Shown: positions 56,590 to 64,000 of the stretch, one piece after another
How positions within the stretch are numbered: position 1 is the stretch's first letter
Layout of the letters: each line of letters begins with the position of its first letter
Source of the DNA: Sarocladium kiliense
Taxonomy: Eukaryota; Ascomycota; Sordariomycetes; Hypocreales; Sarocladiaceae
Length of the DNA: 64,000 nt
Assembly (NCBI GenBank): GCA_030734395.1
Contig: JAUZTG010000033.1
Coordinates: forward strand, 1 to 64,000
Direction of reading: 5' to 3'
Made by a program: the position numbers and the translations under genes
Notes under the pieces: generated by a model
Database searches by the model: none
Seen by the model: the letters and a program-made list of their open reading frames with translations, nothing else
What the model was told of the DNA's origin: nothing

Positions 56590-57259
56590 AGAACGGCTAC
56601 CTAGAATGCAGAGTTTGAAGAGCAGCTACCTAGAATGCGGAGATACTAGCCAACAGCTACCACAATGAAAACAGATACCCAGACCCGCTGGACCAAAACA
56701 TTTCCCGCAGAAGTCGCCGTCTCTGTGTCTAACGACGGAGTTCGTGCGATCTCGACACTGAGTGAAGTGGTCGGCGTAGGCGTCACATCCTTAGGTGGTG
56801 TCACCAATGGCGTAGCTAAGGATGTCGATGGCGTCGTAGCGAATGGGTTGGTGGCCTTGACTTCAGTGAGGACCGTCGCATCTTTGGTCGTCCCGGGAAG
56901 CAAGGACTGAGGGCAGGGGCTGGTCCCTGGATCACAAGGTGTAGTTGCATGATCAGAGGTAGTCGTGATTGAAGTTGTGCTCACCGGTTCAGGAACACAA
57001 TCAGGCTGAAATTCGACGTATCCAATTCCCCTTGCTGTCCCGCGCGCCAGCGGTGAAGTTCGTCTGTCCCGGTGTAGGCCTGGCGCTCTCTTCGGAGGCA
57101 GCACCTGATCCAGTGCCAAAACATCGCCAGAACAAATGCCTCCAAAACCGGCCCTTCCAGAACCGCCATGGCCGGCACCGCCATCCCCAGATCTAGCGCA
57201 TCAATGACTGACGTTCCCTGGACCTTCGTGAGACTCTCTGGTATGTATAGAGCGGCTAA
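56590..57259. other. intergenic; low-confidence Thr/Pro-rich frame
   Basis: A minus-strand frame at 57119-56646 reads as a Thr/Ser/Pro-rich stalk (SLATPLVTPPKDVTPTPTTS) ending in a hydrophobic tail (VWVSVFIVVAVG), as in a GPI- or tail-anchored surface protein. No start or splice partner could be supported, so it is not called as a gene. Confidence 0.25.
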
Positions 57260-57863
57260 TCACTCAACTGGAGCATCTTGCATGGCAGTCATGGCAGAAC
57301 TGTCAATGACGCCCTGATCGATCAAAGCCTGGACGAAGTCGACTGCCCAGTTTTGGCAATTGCCGCCCTGTACATGTGAGCACAGAATGCATGAGCATGT
57401 ATCCTTATCTCGTTCTGGGGGCACCTACCGCGAAGGGATCCAATGGCGTTGGACTGATTCCCGGGCACGGGATTGATCCTGCAATTTGACGCAAGTATTG
57501 ATTCCATCCTTCATCAATGCGGCCCAGAAAGATCCGAGTGTACTGCCTTCTGGTATCTTCCAATTTGTACCCTAACTTCACCTCAGGGTCATAACCTTGG
57601 AAAGGACTGCCAACAGCATGATAGATATCTCCTTTCAATCCATCTTCTCGACGCGTGACGAAGATAGCCCAGTGAGAGGGGGATCTGCGTCGGCTGGTTG
57701 CATGGTAGGCAATGAGCCAGACGTAAAGGACCATGGTGATAATGAAATATGATTTGGAGTAGAAAGACCTATAGAGCCGTTTTGAAAGAGCAGCTAAAGG
57801 GTCTGAATCGCTTGCTTCTCGATGTACTTCTTCTCCTTGTGTCGAGGTTCCGGCTCCCTTCAT
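57260..57863 (-). CDS. membrane-anchored protein with His-then-Cys (permuted papain-like) layout
   Basis: Two exons, 57863-57429 and 57367-57260 (180 aa). One transmembrane helix lies near residues 38-54 (YFIITMVLYVWLIAYHA). Residues after it begin with HWAIFVTRREDGLKGDIYHA, then RQYTRIFLGRID, and the second exon gives GGNCQNWAVDFVQALIDQGV. The order His (HWAIF) before Cys (NCQNW), with an F-L-G-R-I-D strand between, matches the DUF6914-type protein at 60857 (HWALIV ... IGKVKD ... NCVAWV). This looks like the layout of permuted papain-fold (NlpC/P60-like, PPPDE-like) cysteine hydrolases; catalytic activity is inference. Confidence 0.6.
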
Positions 57864-58479
57864 ATACTGCGGACCTCAGAGTAAGGCAAACATGATAAGG
57901 TTTGCAGTTGGTCGTCTTTCTTTGAGAACGAGCGGCAAATGAAACCTTTAGCGGCCAACGGTAGGCCTCTTTAATCAGGAAAGGAAAGTCTACTTCAAAC
58001 ATATCGAGGTGTTTTGCCGCCACAGAATGACAGCGACGGGATTGGCTGGCAGTGCAGCAACCGCAAACAATCACTTCTTATCGACCAGACCAGTTTTAGC
58101 GTCCAGGACCCCTTGGAATTGGTTACCAAGGCGGCATACCCGTCCCAAGGCACTTTTGCTGACTGTTGGGTGGGCCGGCTGTTGGTCCGTCCCTGTTGCA
58201 AGGCGTTTCGCCCATCAACTCGTGAGAGGCGCGTACAGCGCCAAGCTCGAAGAACCCTACCTTGTCACTCTCTTGAGCTGCCATCTTGTTGATGTGGTCT
58301 CGAAAATAGCATCTATAGCACGGAGACTGGGACTGCCAATCGACACGATTACTTTCTCGGTAAGCACGTGTGGCTGAGCTCTATATTTCATCGGAGAAGA
58401 TAAACAAAACGAGAGTATTACGCCCGTCAAAATGAGCTTGGTTCCCGCAAGATGCCTTCCTCATTATTCGTGGCTATTT
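57864..58479. other. intergenic region
   Basis: Nothing is supported between the His-Cys protein gene and the first APH-family gene. Confidence 0.3.
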
Positions 58480-59471
58480 TTAATACCCATATGCACGAGC
58501 ATATGACTCAAACCCATCAATGCAGCTCTCATTAGGTTCTTGCAAGAAACACGGGATATACTTGGTCAGCCACTCGGACCTGGGCAGAGCAGTATACTCG
58601 GCTTTGCAAAACTCCCAGTAGTCTGGATACCAGCCGGATTGCCCCCAGTCAATGATAGCAAGAACCCTGTATGGCTGTGTCTTCGAGATGATGATATTGC
58701 TTGGGTGGAGATCAGAATGCGTAAAGACGATGGCAGCATCGTCTGAGAGAAGTTGCCGGTAAGGGTCGGGAATCTCCTCGATCGTCCTACCCGGAAAACG
58801 ATGTGCAGCCCTTCGCTTGATCATTAGAGAGAGCCAATCGTGGAAATCCTTGACGGATGTGAATGGTCCAGCGCGTGGAAGAACTCCATTGGTGAACATG
58901 ACGTCGTTGTAGGATCGACGGTTTATCTGACCTGCTAATAGGCTCAGCCAAAGTTGCCAAGGATGCATCATCAGGATCACCTACCGAGGAACACATCATT
59001 TGGGTCTTGACGTAGTCGACGGAGGTCGACAAGCATGCTTTGTAGCTGCTTGCAAATGCCGTCTCTGTCTTGTGTGGAGAGCTGAGCCCACTGGGAGTCC
59101 AGTCCAGAGCCGTTGATTAGTTCCATATAGAGGAACACATTATCTCCTTCACTTATCCAGCCATAAATCTCGGGAACAGGGACCTGCGGCAGGTAACGAT
59201 GGAGTGCCCATAAGCACTGGCCCTCTGCTAAGGTAACTTTTGGGTCTTGCCCGAATTTGACGATAAGACCAAGCTCCTCGAAGAGAGCTGGTCGCTGTGT
59301 ACGAGGAACCGTGTCGAAAGCCGCACATCCGGATGCAGCTCGGCTCAAAACTTCGGAGGGCGTGGGAAGTCGAGCACTCTTGTTGCGCGTGAAAAAAGTT
59401 GAGGTATCAAAGACGACAGAATCGCTGTTCGGCAAACTGGCCGTGGGTATAACGGGACCCTTTGTTTGCAT
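58480..59471 (-). CDS. APH/choline-kinase-like phosphotransferase 1
   Basis: Two exons, 59471-58985 and 58931-58480 (312 aa). Protein-kinase-like fold of the APH family, expanded in fungi with mostly unknown small-molecule substrates. N-lobe: IVKFGQDPKVTLAEGQCLWA, with Lys as ATP ligand and Glu of the helix. Hinge: NVFLYMELINGSGLDSQW. Catalytic loop is THSDLHPSNIII (Asp236, His238, Asn241) and the metal motif is AIIDWGQSGWYPDYWE (Asp257). All catalytic residues are present. Intron GTAGGT..GCAG joins VFLG to QINRR. No drug-resistance role is implied. Confidence 0.85.
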
Positions 59472-60856
59472 CACTGCGATGAGGCTTGCGGGGCTTCCTT
59501 ACGCCTGGAGTAGAGGTGGGTGGTTGATTGCCCGCGCTGGGCATGATGTGAACTTGACTTGACTTGATTTGCTGCTCGGTTCTGGCTGCTTCTTAGGCAG
59601 CGGCTATGCCCGGTAAGCGGGGGTTGGCGACCGTCGAGGCGCTCAATCGTTCATCCGAGTGCCCCACTTCGCTAAATGCCAGAACATCACAGTGGGGTGA
59701 GTCTGGACCTCCAGAAGGAGACGAGATTCGGTCGATGAAGCGGGAATGATTGCTTGAGTTCCCACAAGCGCCCGGCAAGCCGAACATAACTGCAGAGCAC
59801 GACGCAAAGGGTCTGGCGCGATTCGCAAGACAAGGCGGACCAGATTGATGCAGTACCCCTAACCGGCGACATCTTCTACCGTGCTGGGAGCATTCAAACA
59901 TATCCGTGCAGAGTGTGCAGAGTGGGAGCAGCAGATCAGCTAACGCACCTTCTACACACCCCATATCGACCTCAACCAAGTCGAAGAAGGCCACAGCATA
60001 CAGCCGAAATTTCGAACAGCACTTGACGGACCACACCAGATTCTTCGACTCAAGACTCGGCACCTATAAATAGATTCGAAAACTCGCGGCGTCAGAGTGA
60101 AGCAAAGGTGTGTGGAGCACGCGATGCATCAACCAGAGTTCCTCTCCGCGACCCACTTATGGGTACAAAGACTGTCCCTGGTATGCCTTTGGCGCGTATG
60201 AAGGGCCAAAAGTTGGCCCAGCTGGTGCCATGAAGCGGGCCTTCACATTCTCAGGTTCATGTAAGATATGTCGCTTCATGATTCACAGCAACCAGGGATT
60301 TGACTGCTTCACCGTGGAAATGAGAGCAGAGAAGTCTATGTCGAGCCCAATGCGCTCAGAGGGCATTGGCATCGTACCCACGGTGTGATACTGGGCCGAA
60401 AGTGAGGACGTCAACGATTGAGCCCTTTTCCTCGGGTTGCTCCATCCCGCGTGCATCGTCGAAGACGATGTTCTGGGGCGCCTAAAGGTGCCAATGCCTT
60501 AACAACAAGCGCTGGGTCCGAAAGGTTCCTAGCCCGATGCACAACCCCCAACCCCCAACCCTGCCAACATCACCGTGACCAATCCTTGTGGGTAGCCGTT
60601 GGGCCAACCCTGGAACAAGAAGTTGGTCTCAGAGTCTCGCTACTGTGTGCGCGCACATACATCTATGGCCATGAGCGACAATCTTTGTTTACAAGAATAG
60701 ACTCTGAGTTGCGGTCGTCCTCGTACTGCCCGTCAGGCGCTTGTGTCAAGATGGAACGTGCCTTGAGCACTGAGCGCTTCCGTATTTGAAAACTTGCCTT
60801 TCCCTCACAGATAGGACTGCACGCCAAATACATACTCCCTCCGGCCAATCCATATA
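59472..60856. other. intergenic with one copy of a 35-bp repeat
   Basis: The 35-bp repeat is at 59653-59687. A minus-strand frame at 59593-60063 overlaps it but has no motif. Nothing else is supported. Confidence 0.35.
59653..59687 (+). repeat. 35-bp direct repeat, copy 1
   Basis: 33 of 35 bases match copy 2 at 62921-62955; core GCCCCACTTCGCTAAATGCC. Flanks are only weakly similar. Confidence 0.8.
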
Positions 60857-61460
60857 ATGCCTTCCGACAAAGATCGTCTGTACGTGGCCTTGTATGCTCG
60901 TGGGGGGGCACCAACTATGCCGGGGCTCGAAGACACGTGAGTTACTACTCCATCAGTACGCTTCTTGTTCTGACAGTTGCAGATACCACTGGGCTCTCAT
61001 AGTGGGGCCGAAGACCGAGGACGCGGACAGCAAAGGAGCTCGTTTTCACGCGAAAGAGAGAATAAGACTCGTCGGCAATCCGCCTATGCCCAAGTCCGTT
61101 TGGGAGTATGAGGAGCGGGAGAGCACCATGATGCCCACGTCAATGTTGCTCGTTCGAGTCATGATTGGCAAGGTCAAAGACAGAAACAGATTAGAGTCTC
61201 TTTTGAGGAACACCCCAGTCCGGCCTGGAATCGATGGGTGGAATTGTGTCGCGTGGGTCAAGGAGGCTCTTGAGATTGCTCTGTGTGATAAAAAGGTCAT
61301 GGGGAATCCCAAGCACCTTGACTGGGACGCGGTTCGGGATACTGCCATGTGGTATGTGGAGCAGAAGAAGGCCGAGCATCGTTTTGATGGGCAGCGGAAT
61401 TTTGATCAAACCAAGGTCGCAACCTGGGATATGATCGATGGGATTGAACGAATTCCTTGA
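60857..61460 (+). CDS. DUF6914-like small protein
   Basis: Two exons, 60857-60936 and 60983-61460 (185 aa); the join gives TYHWALIVGPK. It resembles fungal DUF6914 proteins (from memory, not checked): HWALIVGPK near 28-36, VWEYEERES, LVRVMIGKVKDRNRLESLLR, then WNCVAWVKEALE and the C-terminal YVEQKKAEHRFDG-RNFDQTKV. The early His and later Cys in a WNCV motif suggest a permuted papain-like fold; function is unknown. It lies between two APH-family genes and faces the second one across 53 bp, so the two may be a recurrent pair. Confidence 0.8.
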
Positions 61461-61512
61461 AAAGACGGATGGTATCGGTGCGGGAACCGATGCTGGAGAC
61501 TTGTCGGCCTCA

Positions 61513-62343
61513 TCAGATGTCACCAAAATATTTGCGTCTAATGGATTCCATTCTCCACTCTTCCGGCATAGGCGCAATGAATTGATCGACCGGATCCGCC
61601 CAGAATGGGTTCTTGGGGTTGACATATTTGGCAGTTGTGTATTCCCAATATGCCGGGAACCATCCTGCCGTCTCCCAGTCCACTATTGCCACAACGTTGT
61701 CCCCACGAACCAAAATATTGAGACTGCTTAGGTCGCCATGGGTGAGGACGAGCTTATACTCTGCTTGTCGGTAGAACGCAAAGAGCTCGGCAAGCTCAGG
61801 GAAGTTTGAGTAGTCGGCGTCCCAGGGGATGTTATCGACCAGCGCTTTGTGAAACTCGCGAACATTGTCGTAGGGGCCCCAGTAAAGCCGTGATGGCAGC
61901 CGGCAGTCGTAGAAAGGCCCACCATCGACACTGCTGACTTTGGCCCCTTCGGGAGACGGTACTGAGCGAAGCTCAGCCACCATGCCACCGAGCTGCTTCA
62001 GAATTCGCGATTTCGATTCGTCTGAACGGGATGACCAATCATGCGCCGCCATTTGCCCCTTGACATGACGCATGACTATGTATGATGTTCCCTGATGGGT
62101 AAAAGCATAGTATATCTTCGGCACGGGAATGGATGTGTGGCTGGCGACGAATTGCATAGCGAAGGCTTCGGACAAGTTCCCGTCCCGCCTCGTCTTGATG
62201 CAGATGTTGAAAATGTGAAGAAGACCAGTCTGTTTTGTCAAGAATTTGCGCAATATCTTGTGACGACTTGCTTTGGCAAGGGAAAGAATGAGTCTTCGAA
62301 CGGCGCGTCCTGGTATCGGCGGCGTAGGCGTTGGAGGCGCCAT
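61513..62343 (-). CDS. APH/choline-kinase-like phosphotransferase 2
   Basis: 276 aa, no intron, from ATG 62343. Short N-lobe with IKTRRDGNLSEAFAMQFVAS and IPVPKIYYAF, hinge YIVMRHVKGQMA. Catalytic loop LTHGDLSSLNILV: Asp204 and Asn209 are present, but the usual HP after DL is SS. Metal motif AIVDWETAGWFPAYWE has Asp222. This is the fungal APH-like group that includes many unassigned phosphotransferases. It is only weakly similar to APH gene 1, so they are distant paralogues. It converges on the DUF6914-like gene. Confidence 0.82.
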   Translation of the reverse strand: MAPPTPTPPIPGRAVRRLILSLAKASRHKILRKFLTKQTGLLHIFNICIKTRRDGNLSEAFAMQFVASHTSIPVPKIYYAFTHQGTSYIVMRHVKGQMAAHDWSSRSDESKSRILKQLGGMVAELRSVPSPEGAKVSSVDGGPFYDCRLPSRLYWGPYDNVREFHKALVDNIPWDADYSNFPELAELFAFYRQAEYKLVLTHGDLSSLNILVRGDNVVAIVDWETAGWFPAYWEYTTAKYVNPKNPFWADPVDQFIAPMPEEWRMESIRRKYFGDI

Positions 62344-62559
62344 CAAGATATCGTCTAGAATGGCACTGAATGAAGGGGGATGGCGTAGATGTGCTTATAC
62401 GAGGAGATAGATCCATACAATATTTTGCACGATACGGATCACCAGGGGAGCTGTTTACTGCAAGAAAGCGTGAATAAGGGAATTTAGGGGCGGCGAGATA
62501 ACAGTCATTGATGCTGACTAAGGACTTCGTTGGAGTAAGCGGGGCAGCCACTAACAAAC

Positions 62560-62880
62560 TTGGAGCAGACAGAGAGAGAACCTCCGCACTTGTCTCTCAT
62601 CACTTCAAACATCCAAGATAGTTCCGGCTTGAATATCGGCTCCGAGCTGGAGTCTTCCTATCACTCTTATCATCTGACCAGAACCACGCCGTGTTTGCCA
62701 CAGGACTTTGCATTTCTCGACTTCGCTTCTGGCATGCTTCAATGGCTGCCCGACAAGAGGGAGACTGTCCAGGAGCACTTGCAACACCCATCTTCGATTT
62801 ATGTCCAAAGGTCACGAAAGCCGTCTAAGAATATTACTTGTTCTTGCTTGACTTCCGAATCAGTTCTGGCCGCTATTTAG
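62560..62880 (+). pseudogene. relic of a protein kinase C-terminus
   Basis: The frame reads FAFLDFASGMLQWLPDKRET then VQEHLQHPS, matching the last helices of SRPK/CMGC-type kinase domains (family form: fxxxMLxWxPexRxtaxELLxHpWl). No ATG starts the frame, upstream kinase motifs are absent, and the protein ends 60 residues later. It is either a decayed gene end or a captured piece. Confidence 0.4.
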
Positions 62881-62920
62881 TAAGCTGGGTTTGGCCGACT
62901 GCCGAAGGGCTCCAACATTG

Positions 62921-62955
62921 ATCCGAGCGCCCCACTTCGCTAAATGCCAAAACAT
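62921..62955 (+). repeat. 35-bp direct repeat, copy 2
   Basis: 33 of 35 bases match copy 1 at 59653-59687. It lies 160 bp upstream of the C2H2 gene. Confidence 0.8.
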
Positions 62956-63116
62956 ACAACCAAAGTGAGTTGTACTGTACGGTTCCTCAGATAGCCGAGA
63001 CTGATATGACCAACATTGTCACGTGAGCACTCAAGTGGGGATTGAGACTTCGCGCTACTTCGGCCATATAGAGTCGACTACGCATAATCATCTTCACTTG
63101 GAGCGGTCACAGCAAG

Positions 63117-63916
63117 ATGTCTACAGATCACATCCCCTGCGATGTTTGCGATGCCCAGATAGGTTTACATGAGGCTTGGGACCATTTTGAGCGACATGAG
63201 GTGAGCAGGGGTTGTTTGAACCATCTTGCGTGTCTCTGACATAGCGCCAGTCTCAGCTGCGTTCGCTACGTGTCCGATTGCGAGGCACCAGCATTCCAGA
63301 GCCCCAGTCGAGCATCGGGCTCAGCGGCCGTGATTCGCGACGTCAAACCCAAGCCCGTGCAGGGGGGCGTAGTCCTAAGCCAAAGACTCGAAAACAGCAC
63401 CAGTGTCCTCACTGCTTTGCCACGATCTACGGGAGGAGGCAGGAATTTGTATCGCACCTTGCTAGACGTATGGCTTTCGGAATGTTTACCTCCAACGTTG
63501 ACCTTCTACTAATGGACGCAGATTATAAACGCGAAATTAAGTGTCGCTCATGCAACATGCCATTTGACCAGGGAAGTCGATTCATGAATCACCTGTGCAG
63601 CCACCCAACGAAGGATTTGCAACTACAGCGCCGTGAGATTCGCGCCGAGGTTGAAGCGGCGTTTGACATGAACCCCAGTTGGCGGAATCCCATTCCAAAC
63701 TTGCCGGTTCCAAACCCAAGTGCTGGGCCTGGGGTAAATCAGATGTTGAACGATTTGACACTGAGCTCGATGTTTGGCTTCCCAGTCACTGCAGACCCTA
63801 CACTGGCTTCACAGTTTCAAGACACAATGCTTCATCCCGAACATCCTTGGAATCCCCAAGATGGTCAGAACCAAGTTGAGTTTATAATGCTAAACGGAAA
63901 TAACACCACCGCTTGA
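63117..63916 (+). CDS. three-finger C2H2 protein
   Basis: Three exons, 63117-63200, 63251-63467, 63522-63916 (231 aa). The second intron completes the finger CPHCFATIYGRRQEFVSHLA-RH. Fingers: CDVCDAQIGLHEAWDHFERH (8-27), the second near 85-107, and CRSCNMPFDQGSRFMNHLCS-H near 115-136; all are Cx2C...Hx3H. The N-terminal linker is Arg-rich, and the C-terminus is Asn/Pro-rich and ends in LNGNNTTA. Fingers are spaced irregularly, unlike tandem DNA-binding arrays, so the role (DNA, RNA or protein binding) is open. Confidence 0.75.
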
Positions 63917-64000
63917 GTCCCACTCTCTCTATCCATTTAAGTCCGTGTGAAGGTCGTGGCGCCTCTCGGGTTTCTCTTGCATGCATACCCAATGGCATAG
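63917..64000. other. window end
   Basis: 3' flank of the C2H2 gene; nothing further can be said. Confidence 0.3.

Larger units (their letters stand above)
62344..63116. other. intergenic with kinase relic and 35-bp repeat
   Basis: It holds a kinase C-terminal relic at 62560-62880 and copy 2 of the 35-bp repeat at 62921-62955. Nothing else is seen. Confidence 0.35.

Noticed and set aside
56646..57119. Thr/Pro-rich minus-strand frame as a surface protein gene
   Set aside because: No start codon with a signal peptide or supported splice partner could be found.
59593..60063. 156-codon minus-strand frame
   Set aside because: It runs through the 35-bp repeat and shows no family feature.
58480..62343. 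Antibiotic-resistance genes
   Set aside because: The APH-like fold is widespread in fungi with other or unknown substrates; no evidence links these to drugs.

Overview
The window is nuclear DNA of a filamentous ascomycete (Pezizomycotina). Genes are dense on both strands. Introns are short (about 45-85 nt) GT-AG introns with CTRAY-type branch sites. The families fit: Zn2Cys6 regulator, NACHT-type NLR, fungal sesquiterpene cyclase, LaeA-like methyltransferase, small secreted Cys-rich proteins and fungal-only unknowns. An AT-rich patch looks like RIP-affected DNA. The class cannot be fixed from sequence alone; nothing here is viral or bacterial.

Layout. 0.3-5.6 kb: a maltose-type sugar permease, a Zn2Cys6 regulator and an inositol-monophosphatase-family enzyme, possibly a small carbon-use group. 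5.8-9.6 kb: a large NLR with an alpha/beta-hydrolase-like N-terminus whose nucleophile elbow lacks serine, followed by a NACHT domain. 12.2-13.9 kb: a five-exon terpene cyclase. 15.1-16.3 kb: a decayed membrane glycoprotein gene. 18.9-30.3 kb: a small secreted Cys-rich protein, Sec11 signal peptidase, a four-TM protein, a kinesin with an in-frame TAG, an acidic nuclear protein and a Cys/Tyr-rich secreted protein. 33.1-36.3 kb: divergent ribosome-biogenesis genes SSF1 (Brix) and RRP3 (DEAD-box helicase) sharing a 300-bp promoter with clustered GATAAG sites. 37.5 kb: a secreted protein built on an LExxLGVT repeat.

From about 38 kb on, the window is more accessory in character: a 12-bp minisatellite, a tRNA-Arg(CCG) gene split in its D-loop by a 54-nt GT..AG insert, an AT-rich island, several unknown genes, a nine-exon LaeA-like methyltransferase, a chromodomain relic, a truncated and frameshifted phosphate-permease fragment, a Ulp1-like protease, two choline/aminoglycoside-kinase-like (APH) genes, two small proteins with a His-then-Cys layout like permuted papain folds (one resembling DUF6914), a kinase C-terminal relic and a three-finger C2H2 protein. 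A 35-bp element occurs twice (59.65 and 62.92 kb) and brackets the second APH/DUF6914 pair.

The most unusual observation is the tRNA-Arg gene. Removing the GT..AG insert exactly gives a 73-nt tRNA with all four stems, intact A and B boxes and a T5 terminator. The position is not the canonical 37/38 site of nuclear tRNA introns. Exon boundaries throughout were inferred by eye from splice consensus, frame continuity and family motifs.
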